64,000 nucleotides of DNA from Larix kaempferi (lineage: Eukaryota; Streptophyta; Pinopsida; Pinales; Pinaceae), in the NCBI GenBank assembly GCA_027924585.1, contig BSBM01000007.1, positions 13,917,501 to 13,981,500 on the forward strand. Direction: 5' to 3'. Positions 10,869 to 21,800 of the stretch are shown here, in pieces; positions within the stretch are counted from its first letter, which is position 1, and each line of letters starts with the position of its first letter. Below the pieces are notes generated by a model that worked only from the letters and a program-made list of their open reading frames with translations, made no database searches and was not told the origin of the DNA. A program made the position numbers and the translations under genes.

Positions 10869-11693
10869 GCCGAAATCTAAGCCTCAGCGCAGGAATTGAC
10901 GAACAACTTCTTCAGTTGACAAGTTCTCCGTCGTGAACCAGTATAGGGAACAAGAACTTGGTCAGACAAATGGCAGAACAGCGTAGGATATGGACGCTGA
11001 AAACAAAGGAAACACTCTGCACAACTCGGCTCTGAAAACAATAACTTAGATTCTTAAACAAGACTATGAAAGTCGAGAAAAGTAACCCAAAAATATACAA
11101 GTGTGGGGTATTTATAGCTAAAGGAGACAGTAAATGCGGGCAAGTGGGGATACTAGCTGTAGGCGCCTATGCATGAGTTGACAACCCCGCTATCCGCTTC
11201 ACCTCTGCGGTACATTTATTGTGATGGACGGGCTCTGACAGCCTTCCAGGAGAAGCTAAAGCTTTCGGCGCATGAGTTAAATTCAAATCTTACGGAGATC
11301 AAGCCGAATCTGTCAGAGCGGCTATACTTAAATGGCGGGCTTATCCTTCATTTATTCTCAAACACGGCTACATAACTGCTGTAATTCAAATTTTTTGGCG
11401 GGTCATTTCAACTTAGGTAACTGTGCATATAGAGGGGTCCACACCGAGAACTCCTCAAGCGGCAAATTGACACAGGGAATTCCGCAAGAGCGACGGTTCA
11501 ATGGCCTGGGGAAAACTTCGCAAGAGTGCAGATATAGGCTCACTCAACACAAATTTTATTTGACATGCGCAGATGTTTCAAGGAACTGCGCGGGAAGCCG
11601 GAAACTGAAAGTGTCTCGCAACTTCCGTGTAGACTGTGACAATGCGATGTCTCTTTCAGCTACACCGGACATCTGCACCTCTTTAGCAATATA
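10869..11693 (-). other. Non-coding spacer between Gy2 integrase and extra ORF
   Basis: No convincing ORF on either strand. Apart from the TATA box at 11109-11116, nothing else is recognisable. Base composition resembles the rest of Gy2 (frequent tgcgca and ggcgca). Confidence 0.5.
11109..11116 (-). promoter_or_regulatory. TATA box upstream of the Gy2 extra ORF
   Basis: The minus strand reads TATAAATA followed by CCCC, about 240 bases upstream of the ORF start at 10868, in the non-coding gap after integrase. Spacing suits a TATA promoter giving a roughly 210-base leader, so the extra ORF may have its own subgenomic transcript. Confidence 0.4.
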
Positions 11694-12897
11694 TTAAGTC
11701 GACAGGGCGGAGTGGCCGTCGCGATAAAGCTTGAGCTGACTCCCGTTGATCATTGTAGGTAGCAATTCTCCATTAAGCTTCGCAAGCTGAACTGCTCCTC
11801 CTTCTGTTATCCTTGTCACCCGGAAAGGGCCTAACCAATGTACACGAAACTTGCCCGGAAACTTGATGAATTTACTATCATAGAGAAGTACCAAGTCTCC
11901 TTCTTCAAAGTGTTTATTCTTAATGTGCCTGTCATGCCAAGCTTTCTGTCTTGCCTTCTGTACCTGTTGATGAAATCCAGCTAAAAGTCTGTCTTCTTGT
12001 AAGGCAAGCAATTGTGAAAGTCTCTCACTCATGGTATCGGTATCTGCCATCTCTGTAATTTGCGCAATTCTGAGACTGGGAACAATGTATTCCATGGGCA
12101 TAACTGCTTCTTGTCCATACACCAAACTGAAAGGTGTATGACCTGTTAGTTTCTTGCATGTGGTTCTGTAAGCCCATAATACAGCTGTGACTCTAAGGTC
12201 CCAATCATCTCTTTGTTGATTACAGATCTTCGTCAGGGCATTCTCAAGGATCTTATTGAATGCCTCCACCGTACCATTAGCTTGAGGATGGTAGGGTGTG
12301 CTCTGATGGTGACTAATTTGGAATTCTTCAGTAAGGGCCTCTATAGTCTCATTGAGGAGATGTGTACCCTGATCACTCATGAGAATCACTGGACATCTAA
12401 ACCTAGTGATAATGTTCTCAAAAATGAACTGCGCGGCAGTGGCAGTGTCGCAGTTCTTAACTGGCTTTGCCTCAGTCCATCTGGTGAGGTATTCAGTAGC
12501 TGTAATGATGTATCTTGCGCCAGTTCTTTTTCCTGGTGGGTTGATAGGTCCTACAAAATCAATGGCCCATTTATCAAAAGCACATAGTGTTATCTGGGGT
12601 CTTAGCGGCATTTCATCTCTTCTTGAAGGTTTTCCTGTTCGCTGGCACACATCGCAACATTTGTAGAATTCCTTAGTATCCTTGTGCAATGTCGGCCACC
12701 AAAGACCTGCGGCTAAGATCTTTTGCGCAGTCGGCTTTCCTGCGAAATGGCCTCCTGCGGTACCTGAGTGCGCTTATGCGATGATAGAGCTTTTTTCATG
12801 CGGTAAGATACATCTGCGCAAGACTTCGTCGGGGCCCAACTTATAGAGCTGGCCTGCTATCAAAGTGAAGTCTGCAGCTTTGACAACAAGTTGCTTC
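11694..12897 (-). pseudogene. Gy2 integrase
   Basis: Continues the pol frame after the TAG at 12900 and contains one more stop, TAA at 12774-12776. The longest open part (12689-11694, 331 residues) starts inside the zinc-binding region (CDVCQR). The catalytic core follows: DFVGPI, then MSDQGTHL, then [14 protein letters not shown], supplying the D-D-E residues. A C-terminal domain ([14 protein letters not shown]) follows. I see no chromodomain, which fits a non-chromovirus. It would insert element cDNA into chromosomes. The two stops make it inactive unless read through. Confidence 0.85.
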
Positions 12898-12899
12898 TT

Positions 12900-15506
12900 C
12901 TACTGGATTGTAAACTCAGCCGGCGCTTGCCCAGTAGTGAGGAATTCAAGAATATCAGAATAATATTCATCTACTGCTTGAATAAAAAACAACTGCGCAT
13001 CAGGCAGATTGTCCTCGAGACTTGTAGGTTCCTCTCCTGACTCTATCTTGGATAAATGGTCAGGTCCTGCATTCAATCTGCCTGGATTTATAATAACCTC
13101 AAAATCATACTCTCGGAAAAGCAGTAGCCATCTGCAAATTCTTCCCCCTAACACTGGCTTATTGACCAAGTATTTCAAAGCAGAATGGTCAGTATACATT
13201 TTAAAATGTGCGCCCAATAGGTAGTGCCTGAATTTCTGTAGGGCATACACCATAGCTAGTCCTTCTCTTTCTGTAGTGGTGTAGTTCTTCTCGGCTGTAG
13301 ATAGCTTTCTGCTGGAGTAAGCAATCAGGTGGTCAATACCTCCTTCTCTCGGTTGTGTAAGCACGACTCCTAATGCTATGGAAGAAGCATCGACATGAAC
13401 ATGAAAGGGTTTTCTCCAGTCTGGGAAAACTAGAATTGGCGCAGTGATCATCTTTTCTTTAAGTGTATCCAAGCTCTGTTGGCATTCTTCTGTCCATTGG
13501 AACTTCGAATCCTTTTTCAGCAATCTTTCCATAGGTGCTGTGATCTTTGCATATCCTTTGATAAATTTTCTGTAGTATCCTGTATGTCCCAATGTAGTGC
13601 GCAATTGTTTGACAGAGTTGGGCGCAGGTAAATTAGCAATGATGGCAACCTTCGCAGGATCCATCAGGAGTCCTTGTCTGCATACAATATGACCCAACAA
13701 AATACCAAAAGGAGCACAGAAGATACATTTTTTCAAGTTAAGGGAAATCTGATGCTGTCTACATTTTTCTAACATCATGCGCAGATTCCCTATATGATTC
13801 TTTAATAAACCAAATACAGTCCAGTCATCAAAGTAGACTTCTAAGAACTTGTGAATGAATTCTTTAAAAACAGCAACAACGACTCTAGAGAAGATAGCAG
13901 GTGCGTTTTTAAGACCAAAGGGCATTACCGTGTACTGGAATGAGCCCCATTCAGTCGCAAAAGTAGTCTTATAGCGGTCGTCTGGGTGGATTCTGATCTG
14001 ATGGTATCCCGAAAAGCCATCAGTGAAGGAGTAAGCCTCTTGTCCTCCAACATTATCAAGCACTTCGTCTGTAAAAGGAGTGGGAAATGGATCATGCGCT
14101 GATGCATCAATGAGTTTGCGCAAGTCCACACAGATTATTATTTCTCCTTTTGTCTTTTTCTCTTGTACAACCATAGGACTAATCCAATCGCTTTCCTCTA
14201 CTGGCTCAATAATACCTGTTGCGAGCATTTTATCAATTTCTTCTTTAACTTTTTCTTTATATCGCGGATTCAATCTGGACGGGCGTTGTTTTACTGGCTT
14301 GGCGTCTGCTTTGAGAGGTATGCGCATCACTCCTAAGTCTCCTAGGATGCCTTTCATTTCCGTGAACTTGGTAGGAAAGATATCCTGGTAGTCACGTAAT
14401 AAATCTGAAATATGCCCGACAGTCTCGTCATCCCAATAATCTCCTATAGAAGCAAACTTGGGTTCGGCTTCTGTACCAATGTTGATCTTTTTGAGCTTGA
14501 TGTGTTCTGTAATGGCAGGGATATCAAGCTGAGGACCTTCAACATTGCGCGTCCCTTCTGATTCTGGAATATTGATGTTGCGAGGATCATCATCCTCTTC
14601 TCCAGTGGTGAAATTATAGCATTCCAGGGCATGTTCTATCTGGACAGCCCAATCTGGTTGGGAATATTCCGGTAATGGACATTGTTCAAATACCTTCTTT
14701 TTAATACATTTTAAAGCGTGGTCAATGCTTGGATGTTCTGACTCAAAGCTGAAGGTAAGTTGAAAACTTTCTATCATAAGAGGCCAACTGATAGTGCCTC
14801 TGCGCAATTCTGTTTCAGTGTACCAGTTCCTGGGAACTGTATCCAATGTGTGGATGAATAGGTGAACCCACTCATCTTCTGGAATACCTGACCATTGCTG
14901 ATTACATGCTTCAACATGTGACCTGGGGTCACTCTGTCCCTCATATTTGCGTGACACTTCTGCTGTGGTGTCCTGAAATCTGCGCAGTATCAATCTGTGA
15001 CAGTCTTGCCATGTGTGAATATTCTCTTTATGCGCACCCCACCATCTTGTGGGTGTAGTGCGCAGTGTTACATCCAGTGCCTGTATGCGCTGCTGTTCTG
15101 GAAGTTGTTGTTCATATGCATGTATGAATTCGCGTATGTCAGTTAAACCATCAAAAATAGGAGTGTCAGTCAATTCTGTGCCAATCCATCGAATGGATTT
15201 AGTCATCATGGCGCAACGTCTTGCAGAAACCTCATGTAAATGATTTTGCCAGTTTTCCAATCCTGCATCTGAGTCTGATGTGCACGAGCTATCGCATCGC
15301 CAGCTGATATGGCCGTCTGCTGTGGGATTGACATAGTCACTCTGACTAGCATTCATCTGATACAAACTTTCCATGTGGCGCGCTTCTTCTTCTGCCCGAA
15401 TGGGTTCTATATACCTTGGTCCTTGAATAGGATCAAGCGGTGCAATGACCCTAAGCTGGTCATCCTCAAAGGTCATCTGTCTTTTCTTCAAATTAATGAC
15501 AGCCAA
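12900..15506 (-). CDS. Gy2 capsid-like domain, reverse transcriptase and RNase H
   Basis: 868 codons in the common pol frame. Residues ~100-275 look like a retrotransposon capsid domain (IFDGLTDIREFIHAYEQQ, RRFQD, YTETEL), separate from the gag capsid upstream. RT runs from ~400 to 640: CVDLRKL, SFTDGFSGYHQI, MPFGLKNAPAIFS, and active site YFDD at 557-560. The RNase H that follows has its catalytic Asp in VHVDAS and retains YTDHSALKYL, so it looks competent, unlike those of Gy1 and Gy4. The tail (GPDHLSKIESGEEP) leads to the integrase. The frame opens after TGA at 15531 and ends at TAG 12900-12902. The initial ATG is probably not a real start: the original product was one polyprotein. Confidence 0.85.
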   Translation of the reverse strand: MAVINLKKRQMTFEDDQLRVIAPLDPIQGPRYIEPIRAEEEARHMESLYQMNASQSDYVNPTADGHISWRCDSSCTSDSDAGLENWQNHLHEVSARRCAMMTKSIRWIGTELTDTPIFDGLTDIREFIHAYEQQLPEQQRIQALDVTLRTTPTRWWGAHKENIHTWQDCHRLILRRFQDTTAEVSRKYEGQSDPRSHVEACNQQWSGIPEDEWVHLFIHTLDTVPRNWYTETELRRGTISWPLMIESFQLTFSFESEHPSIDHALKCIKKKVFEQCPLPEYSQPDWAVQIEHALECYNFTTGEEDDDPRNINIPESEGTRNVEGPQLDIPAITEHIKLKKINIGTEAEPKFASIGDYWDDETVGHISDLLRDYQDIFPTKFTEMKGILGDLGVMRIPLKADAKPVKQRPSRLNPRYKEKVKEEIDKMLATGIIEPVEESDWISPMVVQEKKTKGEIIICVDLRKLIDASAHDPFPTPFTDEVLDNVGGQEAYSFTDGFSGYHQIRIHPDDRYKTTFATEWGSFQYTVMPFGLKNAPAIFSRVVVAVFKEFIHKFLEVYFDDWTVFGLLKNHIGNLRMMLEKCRQHQISLNLKKCIFCAPFGILLGHIVCRQGLLMDPAKVAIIANLPAPNSVKQLRTTLGHTGYYRKFIKGYAKITAPMERLLKKDSKFQWTEECQQSLDTLKEKMITAPILVFPDWRKPFHVHVDASSIALGVVLTQPREGGIDHLIAYSSRKLSTAEKNYTTTEREGLAMVYALQKFRHYLLGAHFKMYTDHSALKYLVNKPVLGGRICRWLLLFREYDFEVIINPGRLNAGPDHLSKIESGEEPTSLEDNLPDAQLFFIQAVDEYYSDILEFLTTGQAPAEFTIQ

Positions 15507-15530
15507 ATTATCAAATGCCCAGTCTATACC

Positions 15531-15806
15531 TCAAAGTGTTGGGTAAGGTCTACTATCATCCAGAATTTTGATTACTTCAAAATCTGCAGAGCTTCTTACT
15601 CCCTCGATATCAATAGGTACATTGGGTAATCTACCCAATGGAGAGACTCGTTGCTGATTCGCGAGTCTTAGATGGATGGGGGATCTTGTAAGATGAGGGC
15701 TTCCCATCTGTTCCCATGTCTGCATAGTGAGAACATTAACTTCTGAGCCCAAATCTAAAATGACTTTGTCCATTTCAAATGCTCCAATCTGCGCTGTGAG
15801 CCTCAT
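15531..15806 (-). CDS. Gy2 aspartic protease fragment
   Basis: 91 codons in the same frame as gag and pol, bounded by TAG at 15837 and TGA at 15531. The motif VILDLGSEVNVL keeps the catalytic Asp of retropepsins (D-x-G). A flap-like region follows (LRLANQQRVSPLGRLPNVPI). It would cleave the polyprotein. It sits between gag and the capsid-like/RT segment. Confidence 0.8.
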   Translation of the reverse strand: MRLTAQIGAFEMDKVILDLGSEVNVLTMQTWEQMGSPHLTRSPIHLRLANQQRVSPLGRLPNVPIDIEGVRSSADFEVIKILDDSRPYPTL

Positions 15807-15836
15807 CTCTTTTCCAGTTCTAGTATGACTCCCAAT

Positions 15837-16638
15837 CTAGTGAACAGCACGTTGCGGTGTGTTCGTCGAAGTAGATTGTTGACATTTATCCAATAGGTGT
15901 TGAAGTTCCATAGTTGCTTTTTCATTGCGCAACAACTTTAAGCAGTTCCTCAGAAAAGTATGGAAACTACCTAGTGCATCCTCTTCATCAGGCCTTCTGA
16001 ATGTAGTGGCCTGTTCTTGTACCAGGTTGTCTTGTCTTAGCACTTGCGATCTAATATCATTATGCGGCGGTGCGACAGAACTTGAAGCGCTCGGATCTGA
16101 GAAGTACTCTTGAGCTTGCTTGAATGCTTCTTTTTTCTTCTGCAGGTTAAGTGGGGCTGGTTTAATATTAGCGCGGTGCACCCATTGAGTCGCTTGCTTT
16201 CCAGTTCCCATCTCTGGTGCACCAGTGGTTGCTCCACTGCGCGTGACTATATTAACTGTAGGGTCTGGTTCTCTTTTTTCTGCTCCAATCAACTGAATAT
16301 TCTGATTGACCTGTGGCGTCTTTTCTTGCATCTTAGTCATCAACTGAGGGCATTCTTCAATGGCATGATCATAGGATTTACAGTATCTGCAGATGGTTGT
16401 AGGATTTTGGCAATCCCTTGCAAAATGACCTTGCACTCCACAATTATAACAAGTGATCTGTCCTCTTCTGCGACCAAAATTTGTTGCGCGTCCGCGACCC
16501 CTATAATTTCCTGCTCGACCGTCGCGAGTTTGGTCATACTGTGGACCTGCTATGGGTCCTTGTGTCTCTGATTGTACTCTATAAACATCATGCTTTCTTT
16601 CTATCATAAGATCATATGCTCTACAATTGTTCTCATCG
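15837..16638 (-). pseudogene. Gy2 gag, C-terminal part after the copia insertion
   Basis: Gag frame resumed on the left of Co1; sequence to the right of 16638 is copia LTR. It starts within a zinc knuckle whose first half lies at 23625 onward, then an Arg/Gly-rich RNA-binding stretch (GNYRGRGRATNFGRRRG) and two CCHC knuckles, CYNCGVQGHFARDC and CRYCKSYDHAIEEC. A Gln/Ser-rich linker leads to the protease. It ends at TAG 15837-15839. Counting the split one, gag has five knuckles, more than the one or two usual in plant Ty3/gypsy gag. Confidence 0.8.
16634..16638 (+). repeat. Target-site duplication of Co1, left copy
   Basis: CATCG immediately precedes the 5' LTR; the same five bases follow the 3' LTR at 23625-23629. 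Five base pairs is the usual duplication for Ty1/copia integration. Confidence 0.95.
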
Positions 16639-17287
16639 TGTTGATGTATATGTAACTTTGGAATGTATTTCACATATATGTATATTGTATTCCTATAGAG
16701 ATGGTATTATTCCTCTATACGGAAGTGTCGTCATTTATATTGTAAGTGTCGTAACTTATACTTGATGGGTTATTAGACCACCTTGTTGGGGTCGGCCCTG
16801 TATAAGTCATGTGGTTCGAAGTGTTATTAGACCACCCTATTGGGGGTCGACCATGTGGGTCAAAGGGTTATTAGACCACCCTATTGGGGGTCAGCCCAGT
16901 CAGCATTATATTATGTGGTTAAGTTCGAGCCTACATGAGTTAGGTAAAAAGGAAAGTCAAGTCAAGTATAAATAGAGTGTGGGAGGCACTCTATTTACAC
17001 ACTCACTTCTCACTCATGCACTCAAGGAGGAGTGGCGCACTTATGGAGGAGGAGGATCTGCTGCTAGGTTGTGTCTATCTCTTATGGTTGGTTGTATCAT
17101 TGCTCTATCTATCTCTGAGGAAGTTTTTGGGGTTTTTCACCTTTATGGTTTTCCCCAAGTAAATCTTTGTGTCTCTTGTGTGCTTGCATTATTGTCTCCA
17201 TGATTGATATGCTGTAGATATGCTGTACATGTTGTTCTCTCAGTTAAGATCCTAGATTAGATTGAAGTAAAATCTGAAAATTTAACA
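16639..17287 (+). repeat. 5' LTR of Co1
   Basis: 649 bp, TGTTGATG to TTTAACA. U3 holds three direct copies of a block starting ttattagaccacc (16770, 16824, 16868). A TATA box lies at 16967-16974. Confidence 0.97.
16967..16974 (+). promoter_or_regulatory. TATA box of Co1 5' LTR
   Basis: TATAAATA, 329 bases into the LTR and followed about 30 bases later by CACTCACTTCTCACTC, a plausible pyrimidine-rich start region. The same box is at 23304-23311 in the 3' LTR. Confidence 0.8.
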
Positions 17288-17299
17288 TGGTATCAGAGT
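17288..17299 (+). other. Primer-binding site of Co1 (tRNA-iMet)
   Basis: TGGTATCAGAGT directly abuts the LTR end. Eleven of twelve bases match the usual plant initiator-methionine tRNA primer site. Confidence 0.95.
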
Positions 17300-17670
17300 T
17301 AGCCTGAAAGAAGGCATGATATGGCATGTATGACACTTGTTGCACTTACGATGCTAGGGCTTGATATAGCAAAAAACCAGTCATCGTATCACTTTCGCTA
17401 TAAATCCGTTTTGACAAATTTTTCGGATCTGAAATTGCTACAGGCCGAAGCTGCGATCCACATGTACCTTGTGTCCAAAGGACAACCTCTAATTCGTTGT
17501 ACTTTGTGATTTATGATCTGTACAATATAGGGTTTCTGCCTCTTCCAGATCTGAGTCAAAATCAGGTGACCTTGGGAAAAAGGTCATAACCTGGGATAGG
17601 AAGCTCCAAATGAAATTTCGTGAAAAGTGACAGGTAGTACACAGACTGTACTATCTCAAAATTTTTTTTC

Positions 17671-18020
17671 AGAGGCCGAAGTTGAACCAGTGACACGTGG
17701 AACTCCGTACAAGTTCGCTCTCCTGTATTATCCCATAAACAGGTCACGTTGCGACACTTGGCATAACGCTCTCTCAGAGAATTCAATTGAGGTCAGAACT
17801 ATCAGGATGGAAAGATAAAAGGCCGAGATATCTCAGGAAAGGTTTTCAGAGGCCGAAGTTGAAACAGTGACACGTGGCACGCCGTACAAGTTCGCTCTCC
17901 TGTATTATCCCAAAACAGGTCATGTTGCGACATTTGGCATAACTCTCTCTCAGAAAATCCAATTGAGGTCAGACCTGTCAGGATGGAAAGCTAACAGGTC
18001 AGGCTATCTCAGAAAAATTT
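17671..18020 (+). repeat. 177-bp direct duplication in the Co1 leader
   Basis: The block beginning agaggccgaagttgaa recurs 177 bases later (17671 and 17848), with shared gacacgtgg, gtacaagttcgctctcc and ttgaggtcaga segments in the same order. Confidence 0.85.
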
Positions 18021-19139
18021 TTCAGACCCTGTGAATCAAAAATTTCGGAGTTACACAAGAAAAAATCAGGTACATATTTCTTTTAAAACAAAATTATTTT
18101 TTGGTACCTTCATTCATGGCTTCCGGAATTTAGGGCTTTGGAGAAAGTTGGAATTTTTGTAATCGGAGACCACGGCTGGAAGCTCCTTAGAAAAATAGAA
18201 GTTTAGAGCTTTGGATAAAACCTTTTGATGGGGCAAAAGAGTGGGCTTCATCAAACCCCAGTTCAGGGTCATGTCCAGTGAATCTGGAAGTTTCAAAGGA
18301 AAAATTGAGGAGTGAAACTTTGCAGTTTTCAAATTCTAAATATACCAGCTTGATCAGCTCATCAAGGCGCATATTTCTATCCTTTCGGAAGTTTGAAATT
18401 CAAAGGTTGAATTTTTGGGGTTTCTTTGACAAACCCATATCCAGCTCCAGGTCTAGTTATTTCAAATCAAGTGGATAGGGTTAATCCTAGAAGAAGATGG
18501 ATTGGTCATCTGCATAAGTGAAGGAGTTCCTGTTTCAGAGGGAGATGAGGCTAAGGCTTTACATAAGGAGATTACAAGCGATCTCGATAGGTATGACTCA
18601 TCGAGGTATGTTTTGAGATTTGTTCATGATTAAGTTTATGGTATGTTTGTCTTCATGTTATTACGGTTAGTACAATCTTGATTTTAGATTTGTCGTATCA
18701 CCTTAACAAAATTATGAATGCATGATAGAAGATATTCATTGGTTAGGGTGTTGACACTTATGATTGTACTAATGCATTATGGTGTTGTATGAGGATTATG
18801 TTGTCTACTAACATGAAAGGTACACCAAGAAAGACAAATCATGTTCCAGTTCAAGAACATATGATCATGATGACATGAGGATAAAGAGTCATCCATTGTC
18901 ATGGATCTCATAAAAGATCCATTTACGAGGTATGTATAACTTGGTTTTATAATGGCTAACCTATGAGATATACAGGTTACTAGCACAAGTCATTGAAGAA
19001 GAACAAGAAGACATCATGTGAGTATGTTAGACATAACTAACTAGCATGCTAATCCAGGTATGTTTTTCCTATATCAAGATAGAATCCTACCTTGTGTTAG
19101 GATCTTATACTGTTGTTGATAATGATTATTCATGAAGTC

Positions 19140-19378
19140 ATAGGTTTGAATAATCATGGTTGTATGCATATTATGTTTCTTACCATAATTGATGATATGA
19201 CTAACCAGAAGAATCATGAAGGTATAGGTTTGAATAATCACAGGTTTTACGCATATTATATCTCTTATCTTGATTAATGATTCAACTAACCCGAAGAGTC
19301 ATAGGTTTGAGTAATTACAGGTTTAGACATGTTATGTTTCTTATGATTTGACTAACCATAAGAATCCTACATAAACCT
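19140..19378 (+). repeat. Three imperfect ~80-bp tandem copies in the Co1 leader
   Basis: Copies begin ataggtttga at 19140, 19224 and 19301 (spacing 84 and 77), each with aataatca or aattaca and a catattat or catgttat segment, ending before gactaacc or caactaacc. Confidence 0.7.
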
Positions 19379-20198
19379 TGAATGCTAATGCTTATTATTT
19401 TATTTTTTTTGTTTGAAATGATCATGACTATACATGCTTGAGATTATTGTGTTTTAATAGTATACTAATGAATGTATGATTTTATATGAGTTCACAAGGA
19501 TAACACAATCATGATACTAATAAGCATGCATAGGGACCAAGGATGAATGTAAGTTCAAGGACAGGTAATCCAGGAAGCAAAGATCAAGAGGGAGCACACT
19601 CCAGTTGTTCCTGCAAGAAAGCAAAGGAACACACTTCAGTAGTTTCTGCAAGGATGCAGATATTCAGAGGGAGTTGACCATCTTTCCACAACAGAAAGGT
19701 GTAGAAGAAGCTACTTCAGATTAGGACTCTAGCAACTCCTGTAAGGAAGCAAAGACTCAGAGGGAGTCCACCCAACGAACAAACAAAGATAAGTATTTTA
19801 ATTTCTTGCATATTTGTTTGTTTAAATAAAATTGTTCAATGATTTATATGCTCATGTTCCTAGACTTAGGATATGTATTGTGCATATTAGAATAGTTGCA
19901 TTGATGAACAGTATACTACTAATATACATGGGTAAGTGGCCTATGGCACTGTACAACTTTCCATTGCTACTTATCTAGAATGAAACCTCTTTGCTGACAT
20001 GTTGGGAGTTGTGCACACTCTTAACAATGTTCTGGTAGAGATTGGAAGGCATCTAGAAAGTTATGGGATATGGATAAATGTTGTATTGAAGCATTGGCTA
20101 AAATAATTGCATGACTGTATGACATATTTCTTTATGTGTAAGAATTTTTTCTGAAAACTATGAGATGTTTCTAATCATGCAATTTAACTTGTTTTGTA

Positions 20199-21470
20199 GG
20201 AAAGACCGTATATCTTCACCTACAAAAGGACTACAAAATTTGTTCCAACAACAAAGATATCTATTGAAAATATTGAAGATATTGAAGTTCCCAGGATCTG
20301 GGATGAAGAAATGAAATGCCATGATCCGTCGATCATGAAGAATGATGTTTGGGATGTAATCCCAAGACCTGAAGGGAAGTTTGTTATGAATTCCATATGG
20401 ATCTATCAAGATAAAGCATGCTATAGATGGCAGCATAGAGAAATATGAAAGTGATGAAATATAAGATACACTAGATGGATTTCAAGACAGCTTTCTTGAA
20501 TAGTTGTATGTGGAAGACCTGTTTGTAATAAGAGATGATAGATTGATTGCCGACACGCAGCGGAAGCTTGCTGCTGAGTTCGAGTTGAAGAACTTGGGGA
20601 TGATGCACTATTTGTTTTGGCATGGAGGTGTGGCAGAGTGTAGATGGAATCTTCCTTGGACAAGGGAAGTATGTAGTAGAGATCCTGAAGAGGTTCGGGA
20701 TGATGGACTGCAAGGATATGACCACACCTATGGCATCGAATCTGAAGCTTCTATGTGATGCTTCATCTGAGCCGGTTGATGTCTCCATGTATCGTCAGAT
20801 GATTGGGTCCTTGATGTACATGACAAACACAAGACCAGACTTTTGCTTTGCTGTGAACACATTGAGCCAGTTCCTGACGGATCCGAGGAGTGTTCACCTG
20901 GTTGCTGTAAATCATGTTCTGAGGTACTTGAAGGGTACAGTGGATTATGGGCTCAAGTATGAAGCAAATCAAAAGTTTAACCTGTAGGGTTATGTTGATT
21001 CAGATTGGGCTGGCAGTGCTGTAGATAGGAAGAGCACATCTGGGTGCTTCTTCAGTTTGGGATCAAGTGTGATCTCTTGGTTTAGCAGGAAGCAGTCCTG
21101 CGTAGCACTGAGTATAGTTGAGGCAGAGTATGTTGTAGCCTGTTTAGCTAGTTGTGAGGTAGTATGGCTACGAAAGCTACTGTCTGAGCTATTTGATCTC
21201 CCATTGGAGGCTACTGGTATCTTCTGTGATAACCAGATTTGTGTGAAGCTGTCCGAGAACCCAGTGTTTCATGACAGGTCGAAACACATAGAGATCAAGT
21301 ATCACTATATCAGGGATATGGTGCAGAGAGGAGCGGTGAAGCTCCTGTATGTTGCAACGGACGAGCAGATTGCAGATGTGCTGACGAAGCCACTAGCCAG
21401 GGTGAAGTTCGAGTACTTCAGAGAGAGGCTTGGCGTTCTTCAGATCGAGGACACTTCGAGGAAGAAGTGA
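20199..21470 (+). pseudogene. Co1 reverse transcriptase and RNase H remnant
   Basis: The copia RT N-terminus is readable near 20330-20450 (NDVWDVIPRPEGK). The segment after FKTAFLN runs directly into YVEDLFVI at ~20505, so most of the palm is missing and the catalytic YVDD is YVED. Frameshifts follow. The thumb (EILKRFGMMDCKDMTTPM, 20622 on) and RNase H (VDSDWAGSAVDRKSTSG, 20995 on; KHIEIKYHYIRDMV) are better preserved, ending at 21470 with a typical copia tail (ADVLTKPL). A stop splits thumb and RNase H at 20985-20987. No active enzyme is expected. Confidence 0.9.
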
Positions 21471-21581
21471 TGGACATATTTGCTGAAGCCATTTCAAGCA
21501 TGTTGGAAGGAGGATCCTTCACATGGCCGTGGATGTAAGCGCTGGATGATGAGCATCAGGATGATGTTCTGGTTTCTGCTT

Positions 21582-21800
21582 GGATATGATCAGTTGGATC
21601 ATTTTTATGTATGTATGTACGCATCATGTTGGATGCTGGATATGATCAGTTGGATCATTTTTATGTATGTATGTACGCATCATGTTGATGCTGGATATGA
21701 TCAATTGGATCATTTATATGTACGCATCATGTTGGATGCTGGATATGATCAGTTGGATCATGTGTATGTATTTTGTATATGCATCATGTTGGATGCTTGG
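21582..21800 (+). repeat. Tandem array I in Co1 3' region, ~55-bp unit
   Basis: Units begin ggatatgatca at 21582, 21638, 21693 and 21741 (spacings 56, 55, 48). Shorter gatcaggtggatcat remnants continue to about 22100. Palindromic gatc and tgatca-type words dominate. Confidence 0.85.

Larger units (their letters stand above)
17300..20198 (+). other. Co1 internal region without coding sequence
   Basis: About 2.9 kb where gag, protease and integrase would normally be. No motif of these proteins was found in any frame. It holds a 177-bp duplication (17671), a roughly 80-bp triplication (19140), and several cagagggag purine motifs (18535, 19672, 19752) resembling the real polypurine tract. Confidence 0.7.

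Noticed and set aside
16977-17203. Small ORFs repeated at 23314-23540
   Set aside because: They are the two LTR copies of Co1 downstream of the TATA box; LTR leader sequence, not genes.
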